A stretch of DNA of 64,000 nucleotides from Gimesia alba (lineage in GTDB: Bacteria > Planctomycetota > Planctomycetia > Planctomycetales > Planctomycetaceae), in assembly GCF_007744675.1 (NCBI RefSeq), contig NZ_CP036269.1:2769546-2833545 (forward strand), read 5' to 3'. Both the position numbers and the translations under genes were made by a program. The notes beneath the pieces are model-generated. The model was not told the DNA's origin. It saw nothing but the letters and a program-made list of their open reading frames with translations, and did not search any database. Below, in pieces: positions 52,141 through 62,447 of this stretch; position 1 is the stretch's first letter, and every line of letters starts with the position of its first letter.

Positions 52141-53664
52141 ATGAAACATCTCCATCAAGCTTGTCCGCGGCTGTTTTCCATTTTGTATTTGACCTTTGTA
52201 AGGAAACTTTTTTCAAGGTCATTGATTATCGTGACAGCCTGTTTACTCTCGATTCTTTTCTATGAAGTTCCAGTATGGGCTCAATTCAACGACTTGCTTA
52301 ATAGAATCCCTTCCAGTGCCAACGCAATTGTCGTGATTGATGTGACTGATATGCATGCCAGCGCGTTAGCTCGAAAAGAGGGCTGGCAAAAAAAACATGA
52401 AGCTGCTTATGTCGAACGGCCCCTTTATTTACCACCCGAAGCAGATAAAATTGTCATTGCAGCGCAACTCAACTTTGCGAATGACTTAGAGCAAAACTGG
52501 GAATTGGCGGTCATGGATTTAAAAGAGCCAATCCCTATGCGCTCCATAGCACGGGCGGAAGGTGGCTATGTAGATTCGATTAACGGATTGCATTCAGCAT
52601 GGACGCCCAGTGATGCTTACTTTGTCAGCCTGAGTACTTCTCATATGGGGGTGATGCATCCCGCTAATCGACAAGCCGTTTCGCGCTGGGCCGACTTCGG
52701 GCGAACGAACTCCAGCCTGGTGATTTCACCTTACTTGAGCCAAGCCGCAAAGGTGATACGCAGAGGGGGGCCACAGATTGCGATGGCGATCGACCTGAAG
52801 GATAGCATTCCACCTCATAAACTCGAGGAAGGTCTAAAGCAGTCGAAAGTATTGAAAGGGAATGAACAAAAGATTAAAGAGCTGGCTGAAATCATCGGCG
52901 GAGTTCAAGGTATTCTATTTTCCGTAAAGATTGGAAGCAAAGCCGAAGGAGAATTGCGTATCGATTTAAGTTCGGAGACAGCAAAGAATTCCAGTTTGGC
53001 GAAATCGATGGTTTTAGAAATCGTAGATAAGCTGGGAGTGCATTTGGATGATTTGGAAAAATGGAAAGTCGAATTCAAAGACAAATCGATGATTCTTAGC
53101 GGCCTTCTTTCGCAAGATGGAATGCGTCGTGTGTTTAGTATCCTGGAAATTCCTTCAACAAAATTCAGTGAATTGAAAGACGAAGATTTAAGTCCGGGCA
53201 GTCCTGATGCGGTTGCCCAAGCGTCGTTGACTTACTTTAAGTCAGTCACTGTTCTGATTGATGACTTACGAAAATACCTCAGAACAAATCGCGACAATCA
53301 TATCGTTTACACAGAACGTTATGCGCGAAAAATTGACAGGCTTCCAATCTTAAACGTGGATGAGGACTTACTCACTTATGGTTCCGATGTTGCAGAAACA
53401 CTCCGTGGTATTGCCCTTGCGAAACGCGCAGCCGGATCACGTACAGGCGTACGTAACGCCAGCGTCTATGGAAATTACAGTTACAATTACGACTCGAATA
53501 ACAATTATTACGGCCGACGCTCGAACGCAAATGTAAAGATACAGAACCGTACCGAAGAGCAGTCGAAAGCGACCGGTGTTCGCTTCACCAGTTGGAAAGA
53601 AATTGAAGACGAGACAGCAGCAATCCGTAGAGAGATGACCAAGCGTTATCAAGTAGAATTCTAG
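52141..53664 (+). CDS. Exported or membrane-anchored protein of unknown function
   Basis: A 507-residue protein with a hydrophobic N-terminal segment (RSLIIVTACLLSILFYEVPVWAQ) that may be a signal peptide. The body has mixed alpha/beta character (IPSSANAIVVIDVTDMHASA, ADKIVIAAQLNFANDLEQNW, IAMAIDLKDSIPPHKLEEGL) and resembles other planctomycete exported proteins described only as hypothetical. Its C-terminus has a Tyr/Asn-rich patch (YGNYSYNYDSNNNYYGRRSN). No catalytic motif is seen. The ATG is preceded by AAAGG. It stands alone between two gaps. Confidence 0.6.
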   Translation: MKHLHQACPRLFSILYLTFVRKLFSRSLIIVTACLLSILFYEVPVWAQFNDLLNRIPSSANAIVVIDVTDMHASALARKEGWQKKHEAAYVERPLYLPPEADKIVIAAQLNFANDLEQNWELAVMDLKEPIPMRSIARAEGGYVDSINGLHSAWTPSDAYFVSLSTSHMGVMHPANRQAVSRWADFGRTNSSLVISPYLSQAAKVIRRGGPQIAMAIDLKDSIPPHKLEEGLKQSKVLKGNEQKIKELAEIIGGVQGILFSVKIGSKAEGELRIDLSSETAKNSSLAKSMVLEIVDKLGVHLDDLEKWKVEFKDKSMILSGLLSQDGMRRVFSILEIPSTKFSELKDEDLSPGSPDAVAQASLTYFKSVTVLIDDLRKYLRTNRDNHIVYTERYARKIDRLPILNVDEDLLTYGSDVAETLRGIALAKRAAGSRTGVRNASVYGNYSYNYDSNNNYYGRRSNANVKIQNRTEEQSKATGVRFTSWKEIEDETAAIRREMTKRYQVEF

Positions 53665-53719
53665 AAGTGGCATCCATTGAAAGAGAATCCGTGCCGAATC
53701 TTGATAGACTCTTGTGGTT

Positions 53720-53908
53720 CTAATCGAAGGATGGAGGATCAGAGAATAAGTCCAGGTTTGAAACGGGGCCTGCTGGGTTTCCGGTATCGAGTTGAAATAA
53801 TATTTCATCTCCCTCAATATCAACCACAGTCAAAAACTGATCGCCAACCTGAATTGTATCACCAATGGAAAGTTCGATTTCCAGATTACGGGTTACCAAA
53901 TCTGCCAC
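53720..53908 (-). CDS. Small beta-rich protein of unknown function
   Basis: A 62-residue minus-strand gene in an otherwise empty 570-base gap. GTG 53908 has AAAGG 6 bases upstream; an in-frame ATG five codons earlier has no ribosome-binding site. The core IELSIGDTIQVGDQFLTVVD and IEGDEILFQLDTG alternates hydrophobic and polar residues like a small beta-barrel. It has a rough likeness to CsrA (V-G-E-T-x-x-I-G-D, then V-x-G-N-x-V), but the RNA-binding arginines of CsrA are missing, so that function is not claimed. It could also be an SpoA- or FliN-like mini-domain. Confidence 0.5.
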   Translation of the reverse strand: MADLVTRNLEIELSIGDTIQVGDQFLTVVDIEGDEILFQLDTGNPAGPVSNLDLFSDPPSFD

Positions 53909-54231
53909 GTATGAGCCTTTCATCGAGAAATAGTGGTAAATTCTCTTGGGGGCAGCTAGAAGACTTACTGTTATGTGTACTGTACAAAAAGCCTTGTTGT
54001 TGCCAGGGTCTTTAAGGGGGGAGAGATTAGCAGGAGTTCCCGTTTATGGCAATTGAAACCTTTGAAGAACATTAGTTTCGTAAAACGGTTCAAAAAAACA
54101 GAGAGAGTTCGGTTCTCACAAATCAAAGAGTTTATAGTTGCATTTGATAGGTTTTGTGGTTTAGGATTACAGAAGCTTCCATCTTTTCTAATTCTTCTAT
54201 CTTCTTTACTGGTATTGCTTTTCTCCAAATT

Positions 54232-55233
54232 ATGTCATTGCAAGAAGTCCAATCGACGGCCACATTATTGCCACTGGAGTTTGCGCCATTACTAAAGCGC
54301 ACTCGGTGGGGCGGGGAGCGTCTGGGCACGCAACTGCATAAGTTGATTGGAGTTGAGGGGGATTACGGAGAGAGTTGGGAGTTGTCAGACCATCCCCAGG
54401 CACCCACTCCGATTGCCGGTGGTGAGTATGCTGGCTGGACCCTTTCACAACTGATTCAGAAAAATCCGGAAGCCCTGTATGGAACGGGGAAGTATTATTC
54501 GACCTTTCCGCTATTAATCAAGTTTATCGATGCGACGGATCGTCTTTCGCTGCAGGTGCATCCTGGTGATACTCAGCAGGAGAGGTTCGATGCGAGCCGA
54601 TCTGGAAAGTCGGAAGCCTGGGTGATTCTCGATGCTGTGGAAGGCAGCTGTATTTATGCGGGGTTAAAGCCAGGTGTGACGGAAACGCAGCTTAGACAAC
54701 ATCTGGAACAGGGGATTGTCGAAGAGTGTTTACACAGTTATCCCGTTCAGAAAGGGGATTGTGTTTACATTCCCTCAGGGACTTTGCATGCGATTGGTGA
54801 GGGAGTCCTGCTAGCGGAAGTCCAGCAAACCAGTGATGTTACCTATCGTCTGTTTGACTGGAATCGCCTGGATCAGTTGGGAAATCCGCGTCCCTTACAT
54901 ATTACAAAAGCCTTCGAGAGTATTGACTTTGAACGAGGCCCCGTTGATCTGCTTCAACCGCGGGTCCAGTCCGCAGGCACGCATCAGATTGAAGATCTAC
55001 TGGAGTCTGAGTATTTTACAATCCGACGCCATCACTCCCCAAGTTCGTTCCCTCTTAAATCCTTGAATCAACCGCAGATCCTGGTTGTGCTGGAAGGATC
55101 AGGGCAGTTAGACTGCAGTGCGGAAACCTATGAATTATTCCAGGGAAAGACCCTGTTGATACCGGCGTCAGCCTCTGATTGTCAGATTCACGTTGATGAC
55201 GAAATCACATTTCTGGAAGTCGTGCCAACTTAA
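54232..55233 (+). CDS. manA: Mannose-6-phosphate isomerase, type I
   Basis: Zinc enzyme that interconverts mannose-6-phosphate and fructose-6-phosphate. Metal-binding motifs are present: LSLQVHPGD, then GKSEAWVILDA and the YIPSGTLHAIGEGVLLAEVQ cupin motif with its His and Glu. The start RTRWGGERLG and KFIDATDRLSLQVHPGD are typical of the Bacillus-type short enzymes. ATG 54232 begins just before the first strand; the in-frame ATG at 54154 would add a hydrophobic tail not found in the family. Length 333 residues. It supplies mannose-derived precursors for glycans; GT4 and GT-C-like genes in this window could use them. Convergent with glnD. Confidence 0.92.
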   Translation: MSLQEVQSTATLLPLEFAPLLKRTRWGGERLGTQLHKLIGVEGDYGESWELSDHPQAPTPIAGGEYAGWTLSQLIQKNPEALYGTGKYYSTFPLLIKFIDATDRLSLQVHPGDTQQERFDASRSGKSEAWVILDAVEGSCIYAGLKPGVTETQLRQHLEQGIVEECLHSYPVQKGDCVYIPSGTLHAIGEGVLLAEVQQTSDVTYRLFDWNRLDQLGNPRPLHITKAFESIDFERGPVDLLQPRVQSAGTHQIEDLLESEYFTIRRHHSPSSFPLKSLNQPQILVVLEGSGQLDCSAETYELFQGKTLLIPASASDCQIHVDDEITFLEVVPT

Positions 55234-55278
55234 GTGTTGGTCCGGGGGATGCCACCACATCTTCTGATTTCTAAAGTA

Positions 55279-57975
55279 TCAGACGCGTTGATACCGTTTG
55301 TAGCCTTCCAGTTCAAAATCATGCAACGTGGTTTCGAGCTGCTGTTTGATTTCCTGCAGGCGGTCACCGTCTTCGATTTTTCGGTCGTGTTCGTCAAGCA
55401 CGTAAAACACATCCACAACCTGGTCAAGGTGTGTTGAGATTTTCGCCATGACGACAGAGAGCCCCATGCGGCTGATCGCGCGCGAGACGATATAGAGCAA
55501 GCCCGTACGGTCATGCGCAATGACATCGATAATCGTGCAACGTTTGGAAGACTGGTTATCGATTTCCACGCGGCCCAGATCGAACTCTCCACTCAGGCTG
55601 GCTGATTCCTGAAAACGCTGATTGTTTAAAAACATGGTTTTGGCATCACTTTCGCCGCTGACCGCTTTTCTGATTTCTTCTTCAATCTTATCGATGCGGC
55701 TGCGAGGAACCTTTTTCGAAAAATCGTTATCGATCACATGGAAACTGTCGACGCCGCCGCCGGAAACGCTGGTGGTAATATGGGCGGAGACGATCTCCAT
55801 GCGTTTGGCGGTGAAGACACTGACCATCCGGTGGAAGCAGGATTGCGAGTACATTGCCGGTGCAATCACATGATAATTTACGGTGCTGGTCTCGGGTTCA
55901 AATTCGCCCTCGACGACAATCTGATCAGCGGGAAGATCGCGCAGGATTTCGATATCCGCGGCGATCCGTTTGGAAGAAGAAACCAGCAGATAATGCGGCG
56001 AAAACGAATTGAACAATTCAGTAAACCACGTGTCTGTGCTTTCCTCATGCTCTGGAACTTGCGGGAGATTGAGATGGCTGCGCACGCGTTGTTTGACGCG
56101 GGCCAATCGCTGGTCCCGGTGATAGCGGGAATGTTTCCCGCCGAGTAATAACATGGTGCGCTCATAGAGGTCTGCCAGCAGCTCCGATTTCCAGTCGGTG
56201 AACACGCCGGGACCGACGGCGGTAATATCGGCGGCGGTCAACACGTACAGCATGCGTAATTTTTCGGGGCTGCCGACTTTCTGACTGAAGGCGAACAGGA
56301 TGTCAGGATCCGAGATGTCGCGGCGAAATGCCAGATGCGCCATCGTGAGATGCTCCAGGACCAGGAACACCAGTAGATTCTTCTCTTCCTCTTTCAGGCC
56401 CATGCGAATCGCGGTTTCGGCGGCAATCATCGCACCGACTTTACTATGGTCTTCTCCGTAGCCTTTCCCGATATCGTGTAACAGGATGGACAGGTTCAGA
56501 ATGTCTTTCTTTTCGATATTCCGATAAGAACTCCCCAACGCAGAGTCATCGTCGGCAAAAGTTTCGGATGCTTCAATAGCACGAAAAGTGTGTTCGTCGA
56601 CGGTGTAGCTGTGGTACTGATTGAACTGAAGCAGACAGTAGGCGTGTTTCATATAGGGGATCAGAATATTCAAGATCCCTGTTTCAAACATGATTCTCAA
56701 GGTGGGGCCCAGGCTGTTACTCCGAGCAAGGATGTCGCGAAAGAGATCGATGGACCGGTTGGTCAGTGCGGAAGGCAGCTTCAAGGCGGACTCGCGGATG
56801 GCATCGAGCAAATCCGGGGCAATCGAAATCCCATACAGTGAAGCGGTATCGAATAGTCTGAGGATTTCTTCCAGACTGCTGCAGACTTGGCCCCGGTATT
56901 TAGGAACCACATCCAGATGATCGGGAACAATCTTGAGAATGGAATCGGAACGGTGGGTCATGAGAAAGTCGTAGACCCGCGACAAAAATGGCTGCGGCCG
57001 ATGTGCTTTGATAAAGCGTTCGGTAATCTCCGCGACGGCTTTACTGTGACGGAAGTATTCCTGCATCAGCAGTTCCACGGGGCGTTGCCCGTTCGTGCCT
57101 TGAATCTGGCGTTGTTCCGCCATCCAGAGTTGTGTGTCTTTGGTAAACAGGTCCTGTTGCCGGCCCGCTTCATAATGTAGTTGAATCCGAACTTTGAGCA
57201 GGTAGTCTCGCGCATTTTTCAACGTGCGGACATCGCGACTGGTGATCCGGCCATCCAGACGTAACATGTCCAGGTTCGCGGTTCCATAACGGGCGAAGCC
57301 AACCCAGCGCAACAGGTGGATATCGCGCAGGCCGCCCGGCGAACGTTTGATGTCGGGTTCCAGCTGCATCACGGCGCCGCCGTGCTGCTTGCGCTCTTCC
57401 CAGCGCGCTGCCACACATTGCTCAAAAAAGATGCGCCTGCGAAATAAAATCACGTGCCGATAAAAAGAGCGTACAAGTTGTTCAGAGAGGTGCTCGTCTC
57501 CCCAGATCGAGCGGGCTTCAATCATCGCGGTGGCGAACTCGGGTTCGGTGCGTGCCATCTTGACCGAATCCACAATGGTTCTCACACTGTGTCCCAGTTT
57601 TAAGCCGGCATCCCAGCAGCTACGGACCACGTTCCCGACAAACTCCGAGAATTCATTGACGATTTGATTGCGATAGAGGAACAGCAGATCGACATCGGAA
57701 TAAGGTGCCATTAAACCGCGTCCGGAACCGCCGATGACAAGGATCGCGCTGTTCTGCATCAGCAATTTCTGTTGTGCTTCAGGAAGCTGTTGCAGGTGAT
57801 CCTGAATGATTTGCAGGATCAATTGTTCGATGGATTCAGCAATCGCCGTTGCGATCTGCAAACCACTGGCGCCAGTGCGCAGCAGTTCCTGCCCCCGTTG
57901 TCGGGCTTGCTCCACCTGATTGCGGTAGACAACAAATTGTTGTGTAGAGCAGGGCGGAGAAGGCTGTGACATCAT
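55279..57975 (-). CDS. glnD: PII uridylyltransferase/uridylyl-removing enzyme GlnD
   Basis: Senses glutamine and adds or removes UMP on PII proteins. The nucleotidyltransferase motif GGSGRGLMAPYSDVDLLFLY begins at about residue 79; the GlnE-like helical region follows; the HD hydrolase motif LLHDIGKGYGEDHSKVG is near residue 498; and two ACT domains end the protein (DFHVIDNDFSKKVPRSRI in the first, TIIDVIAHDRTGLLYIVSRA in the second). ATG 57975 is chosen; the frame is open for 25 codons further but that part has no similarity to GlnD. Length 898 residues. It follows glnB with 83 bases between them, as last gene of the nitrogen set. Confidence 0.95.
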   Translation of the reverse strand: MMSQPSPPCSTQQFVVYRNQVEQARQRGQELLRTGASGLQIATAIAESIEQLILQIIQDHLQQLPEAQQKLLMQNSAILVIGGSGRGLMAPYSDVDLLFLYRNQIVNEFSEFVGNVVRSCWDAGLKLGHSVRTIVDSVKMARTEPEFATAMIEARSIWGDEHLSEQLVRSFYRHVILFRRRIFFEQCVAARWEERKQHGGAVMQLEPDIKRSPGGLRDIHLLRWVGFARYGTANLDMLRLDGRITSRDVRTLKNARDYLLKVRIQLHYEAGRQQDLFTKDTQLWMAEQRQIQGTNGQRPVELLMQEYFRHSKAVAEITERFIKAHRPQPFLSRVYDFLMTHRSDSILKIVPDHLDVVPKYRGQVCSSLEEILRLFDTASLYGISIAPDLLDAIRESALKLPSALTNRSIDLFRDILARSNSLGPTLRIMFETGILNILIPYMKHAYCLLQFNQYHSYTVDEHTFRAIEASETFADDDSALGSSYRNIEKKDILNLSILLHDIGKGYGEDHSKVGAMIAAETAIRMGLKEEEKNLLVFLVLEHLTMAHLAFRRDISDPDILFAFSQKVGSPEKLRMLYVLTAADITAVGPGVFTDWKSELLADLYERTMLLLGGKHSRYHRDQRLARVKQRVRSHLNLPQVPEHEESTDTWFTELFNSFSPHYLLVSSSKRIAADIEILRDLPADQIVVEGEFEPETSTVNYHVIAPAMYSQSCFHRMVSVFTAKRMEIVSAHITTSVSGGGVDSFHVIDNDFSKKVPRSRIDKIEEEIRKAVSGESDAKTMFLNNQRFQESASLSGEFDLGRVEIDNQSSKRCTIIDVIAHDRTGLLYIVSRAISRMGLSVVMAKISTHLDQVVDVFYVLDEHDRKIEDGDRLQEIKQQLETTLHDFELEGYKRYQRV

Positions 57976-58058
57976 CGGTTCCAGGCTGAAACGAAAAAGA
58001 AAAAATGGTTGTGGCCCGGGTTCATGACAGAGATGTGCAATGTGAAGCAATCAGTCAA

Positions 58059-58397
<339 letters not shown>

Positions 58398-58446
58398 CTA
58401 AGACTTCTTTCGAAAAACCATAATTCGCACTCACGCCCGGAATGAT

Positions 58447-58485
58447 GTAAAGCAAAAGGGGGCAGTAATGCGCCCCTCGCTTTAC
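58447..58485 (-). terminator. Nested hairpin between the two P-II genes
   Basis: GTAAAGC (58447-58453) with GCTTTAC (58479-58485) encloses GGGGC (58459-58463) with GCCCC (58472-58476). There is no clear T-run on the minus strand, so it may serve as an mRNA stabiliser or partial terminator and set different levels of the two P-II proteins. Confidence 0.5.
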
Positions 58486-58493
58486 GGTCATAG

Positions 58494-58877
<384 letters not shown>

Positions 58878-58908
58878 TCAGAAACCCAAGCGACTATCAC
58901 ACTTAACT

Positions 58909-58937
58909 ATTATATCGCATTTGGGGAGAAATCTCGA
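58909..58937 (-). promoter_or_regulatory. Predicted promoter of glnK
   Basis: On the minus strand TCGAGA (58937-58932) is followed after 17 bases by a perfect TATAAT (58914-58909). The glnK start is 76 bases further. No sigma-54 box (TGGCAC-N5-TTGC) was found here. Confidence 0.45.
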
Positions 58938-59019
58938 TACCTCAATTTAAATTCCCCAAAAACAATAAAAACTATTGGCCCGAAAGGCCTTTTGGAGCCA
59001 CTTTCCTAAACATGAGAAA

Positions 59020-59044
59020 GAGAGCCAGCCAACTGCTGGCTCTC
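59020..59044 (-). terminator. Hairpin after amtB
   Basis: GAGAGCCAGC (59020-59029) pairs perfectly with GCTGGCTCTC (59035-59044) over a 5-base loop, 13 bases beyond the amtB stop. On the minus strand TTTCTC follows. It is probably a terminator or attenuator separating amtB from glnK. Confidence 0.7.
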
Positions 59045-59057
59045 AATTCTCAGGATG

Positions 59058-60482
59058 TTATAGGAAAATGTATCCTTCTTCACCATGCTGACTCAGGTCA
59101 AGACCCTGAATTTCACCATCTTTACTGACCCGCAGGCCCATTGTTAAGTCGATCACCTTCAGGATGATGATGGTGCCGATCACGGAAATCACAATCGCCG
59201 CACCAACGCTCACCAGTTGATTGATGAACTGTTGCGTATTGCCTTCCAGTAAACCGGATCCTTCCGCATCTCCGGTGATCGCTTTGGTCGCAAAGACCCC
59301 CGTGAGGATGGCTCCCACGGTTCCCCCTACGCCATGTACGCCAAAGGCATCCAGCGAGTCATCGTATTTGAATTTTGATTTCAGAGTAGTACAGGCAAAA
59401 TAGCAGGCAAACCCGGCAATCAGACCTAAAATAATTCCTGATAAAGGAGTCACGGTCCCACAGGCGGGGGTGATGCAGACCAGACCTGCGACCGCACCAG
59501 AACAAGCACCCAGAATACTCGGTTTCCCGTTATAAAACCACTCGGCAGCAGCCCAGGCGAGAACTCCCGCGGCGGCAGCCAGATGTGTGGCGACAAACGC
59601 ATTGACGGCGGCTGCATTCGCACCACCGGCACTACCCGCGTTGAAGCCAAACCAGCCGACCCAGAGCATTGTCGCGCCGATGAAAGTATAGGTCAAATTG
59701 TGGGGTGGCATTGGTTCCTGGCCATATCCCAGTCGTTTTCCCAGTAAAATGGCACAAACCAAAGCAGAGAATCCGGAACTGATATGTACAACAGTTCCGC
59801 CAGCGAAGTCGAAGGCGGGGAAAGCCGCACCTTCATTCCATTCACACAACCAGCCGGTATCTGACCAGACCCAATGTGCGATAGGGCAGTAAATCAAGGT
59901 TCCCCAGAGAACTGAGAACACGACCATCGAACTGAATTTCATGCGTTCCGCAAATGCTCCACAGATCAGAGCGGGAGTAATGATGAAAAACATCATCTGG
60001 AAGACCATAAACAGTGAGGTCGGAATCGCACCATTGTCAGGGACAACGACCGCACCATTTTCCCAGGTCGGGATGATCCCTTTTAACAGGACATGATCAA
60101 AACCACCTACAAAACCACCGAGAATGTCTGATCCGAAGGCAAGGCTATAGCCCCAGAGTGCCCAGATGACAGACATGAGTCCCATCAGGAACACACATTG
60201 CATCATGACGCCGAGAATGTTCTTTTTCCGAACCAGTCCCCCATAAAACAGTGCCAGTCCCGGGGCGGTCATCATCAAAACCAAGGCGGATGAGACCATC
60301 ATCCAGGCCATGTCGGCACCATTTAAGGCAACTGAAGCTTCTAATTGAGCAGGCGCTTCAGCACCAGAGGGTAACGGAGGAGGATTTGATGCTTCGTCAG
60401 CAAAAATCTCTCCGGTACCTAATAGGCTTAAACAGCATGTTAAAAATGTACAGTACGTAATCTGTCTGTAGACTCTCCTCAT
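59058..60482 (-). CDS. amtB: Ammonium transporter AmtB
   Basis: Ammonium channel of the inner membrane. A signal peptide (ITYCTFLTCCLSLLGTGEIFA) and a Pro-rich linker precede eleven predicted membrane segments. The pore histidine pair is seen in CPIAHWVWSDTGWL and DAFGVHGVGGTVGAI; GGTVVHISSGFSALVCAILL is the Amt signature. Length 474 residues. It is the first gene of the nitrogen set on the minus strand, with glnK next. The 295-base upstream region is shared with the divergent prepilin peptidase gene. Confidence 0.95.
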   Translation of the reverse strand: MRRVYRQITYCTFLTCCLSLLGTGEIFADEASNPPPLPSGAEAPAQLEASVALNGADMAWMMVSSALVLMMTAPGLALFYGGLVRKKNILGVMMQCVFLMGLMSVIWALWGYSLAFGSDILGGFVGGFDHVLLKGIIPTWENGAVVVPDNGAIPTSLFMVFQMMFFIITPALICGAFAERMKFSSMVVFSVLWGTLIYCPIAHWVWSDTGWLCEWNEGAAFPAFDFAGGTVVHISSGFSALVCAILLGKRLGYGQEPMPPHNLTYTFIGATMLWVGWFGFNAGSAGGANAAAVNAFVATHLAAAAGVLAWAAAEWFYNGKPSILGACSGAVAGLVCITPACGTVTPLSGIILGLIAGFACYFACTTLKSKFKYDDSLDAFGVHGVGGTVGAILTGVFATKAITGDAEGSGLLEGNTQQFINQLVSVGAAIVISVIGTIIILKVIDLTMGLRVSKDGEIQGLDLSQHGEEGYIFL

Positions 60483-60777
60483 TACGGGGCCTTTCCGAGC
60501 GCAAATAAATTATCAAAGCAGTGAGCGAGCGCTTTGGTTCTCTGAATTGATCGGACGATCTGTTTGTGAAATAACCATCTCAGACGATTCTGTTTGAGCG
60601 CAGTTTCATCTAATTTGATTTTTTTCTTCAACCGCAATTGCGGTCGGACGTAACAGACTTCACCATATCCACGTCTAACATGATCTTACGATCAAACCAG
60701 TTAACGCGTCAGTCTAACAAAGCTTCGCCGTAAAATCACCTATACCGGAACGGGTTTTGTTCAGGTTTGTTTAAGAT
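60483..60777. other. Divergent control region of amtB and the prepilin peptidase gene
   Basis: No gene is seen. It contains ACCGCAATTGCGGT (60631-60644), a perfect 14-base palindrome about 150 bases from the amtB start and 134 from the other start, suited to bind a dimeric regulator of either gene. A sigma-54 promoter, expected for nitrogen genes, was not found on either strand. Confidence 0.5.
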
Positions 60778-61875
60778 ATGGTTTACTTTCAAGTTAAACA
60801 TTTGAATAGTGTTCTGCCTCCGGGATACGAACTCCTGGTGCCTTGTGGAATTTTATTTCTGCTGGGAGCAATTGTGGGGCAGGGGATTAATGCCTGGGTG
60901 AGGCGGATGTCGCTCAAGCCGGTCATTCAGCCTCTCTCGCGCTGTCAGGCATGTGGTGCGCGCATTTCACGCTGGAAGCTGATCCCTGTGTTACGCTGGA
61001 TTCCGCTACAGAATCGCTGCGCTGCATGTTCGAAACCTCTCCCTCGCTCAGAGGTTTTCCTGGAAGTAATGACCGGGGTGTTGTTTGCGTTTTATTATTT
61101 TATGGTCGTCCAACTCCGTTGTCTGGAGATCCCCTCGGTCATTCCTCCCGAAGGAATGTTTGAATGGCGATTGCTCTATCACTATATCTTACTGACATTG
61201 CTGGTGGCAGCGACCAGTATCGACTTTCGCGAGTATCTGATTCCCGATCAGATTACGATGCCCGGTATGGTCATCGGCGTGGTGGGAGCAACGGTAGCAG
61301 GGCAACTGCAGATTGTTCATTTCTGGGTCGATTGGAATCAGGCGATTCCCGGTTTATCAGGACCTTATATTCCCGACTGGATCAAAGCACATTCGCATTG
61401 GCACGGTTTGACCTGGAGCCTGGCTGGTCTGATTACCGGTGCCGGACTGACTTGGGGGTTGCGGCTGGTTTCTTCTGGTTTGCTCGGGCAGGAAGCCTTA
61501 GGGCTGGGTGATGTGACAATGATGGCGATGGTGGGGAGCTTTTTGGGTTGGCAACCGATTTTGCCGATTCTGTTACTGGCACCCTTGTGTGGGTTGCTGA
61601 TCGGCTTCCTCAGTCGTGCAGCGACAGGGAAAACCTATTTGCCGTACGGTCCTTATTTGTGTGCCGCGACGTTGATCGTATTGATGGGCTGGCGCTGGAT
61701 CTGGCTGGCAGAATGGCCGGCGACGATTCCCGGGGCACCCCCTGTCTTCTCGATTCGAAAATTATATGGGGATGCGACAGGGCTCGCCATGCTGGGCGGT
61801 ATCGCGCTGGGGGCGTTGATTCTGATGCTGCTGTTGCTGCGAATCTACCGGGCCATTCCCATTAAACGACGCTAA
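60778..61875 (+). CDS. Prepilin peptidase (A24 family, PilD/GspO type)
   Basis: Inner-membrane enzyme that cleaves the leader of type IV prepilins and pseudopilins and usually methylates the new N-terminus. The zinc-binding pair is CQACGARISRWKLIPVLRW and CAACSKPLP; the two catalytic aspartates are in TSIDFREYLIPDQI and GLGDVTMMAMVG. About eight membrane segments; 365 residues, longer than the 290-residue proteobacterial form because of loops. Likely substrates include the DUF1559 protein at 39.1 kb. It is the only plus-strand gene in this end of the window and converges with the fur gene. Confidence 0.92.
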   Translation: MVYFQVKHLNSVLPPGYELLVPCGILFLLGAIVGQGINAWVRRMSLKPVIQPLSRCQACGARISRWKLIPVLRWIPLQNRCAACSKPLPRSEVFLEVMTGVLFAFYYFMVVQLRCLEIPSVIPPEGMFEWRLLYHYILLTLLVAATSIDFREYLIPDQITMPGMVIGVVGATVAGQLQIVHFWVDWNQAIPGLSGPYIPDWIKAHSHWHGLTWSLAGLITGAGLTWGLRLVSSGLLGQEALGLGDVTMMAMVGSFLGWQPILPILLLAPLCGLLIGFLSRAATGKTYLPYGPYLCAATLIVLMGWRWIWLAEWPATIPGAPPVFSIRKLYGDATGLAMLGGIALGALILMLLLLRIYRAIPIKRR

Positions 61876-61909
61876 ATCATCCGAGGATGAAAGCCAATCC
61901 GATACCGCT

Positions 61910-62407
61910 TCAGATCAGGTCCAGCTTTTTGTGACGCCGCTGGGGAGGTCGCGAACATTCGTCGCAGATGCCATACACTTCCAGGCGATGCTCGTTCATG
62001 CGGAAATTGATTTGATCCGCGAGCTTTTGCAGAATTTCCGCAATATCGTCATTCTGAAATTCAAACAGTTCCCCGCAACTTTTGCAGATGAAATGATCGT
62101 GTTGCGGATAGCCGTAATCGTGTTCGTAAACGTCTCGGTCGTTTGTTCGCGCCACTTTTCTCAACAGGCCGGCATCTTCGAGCCAACCCAGCGTGCGATA
62201 GACGGTGGAGCGGCTGACGCGACGTCCCGTTTTTTGCGCGGACATCCGGTCGACCAACTGGTCGGCATCAAAGTGTTCGTGGGAAGAGAAGACTTCAGTT
62301 ACAATCAACTCACGTTCCTGAGTTAATCTCATTCCTTTTGTGGCCAGGTACTCTCTGAATTTCTCCGTGGGAGAAACAGCGATTTCCAGGCTTTCAAAAT
62401 TGAGCAC
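61910..62407 (-). CDS. Fur family transcriptional regulator (full length)
   Basis: Metal-responsive repressor of 165 residues. The winged helix (LTQERELIVTEVFSSHEHF, VSRSTVYRTLGWLEDAGLL) is followed by the dimer domain with the histidine-rich loop HDYGYPQHDHFICKSC and two CxxC pairs (CKSC, CDEC) for structural zinc. Fe, Zn, Mn or peroxide (PerR) sensing cannot be told apart. The GTG start has GAGGAAGAG in front, a sequence shared with the truncated copy next to it. It converges with the prepilin peptidase gene. Confidence 0.9.
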   Translation of the reverse strand: MLNFESLEIAVSPTEKFREYLATKGMRLTQERELIVTEVFSSHEHFDADQLVDRMSAQKTGRRVSRSTVYRTLGWLEDAGLLRKVARTNDRDVYEHDYGYPQHDHFICKSCGELFEFQNDDIAEILQKLADQINFRMNEHRLEVYGICDECSRPPQRRHKKLDLI

Positions 62408-62447
62408 TGTTGATCTCTTCCTCTTCTAAAGTCGTCAGGTACGCGGG

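Noticed and set aside
53720..53908. A functional CsrA
   Set aside because: Only the strand pattern is similar; the N-terminal and C-terminal RNA-binding arginines are missing.
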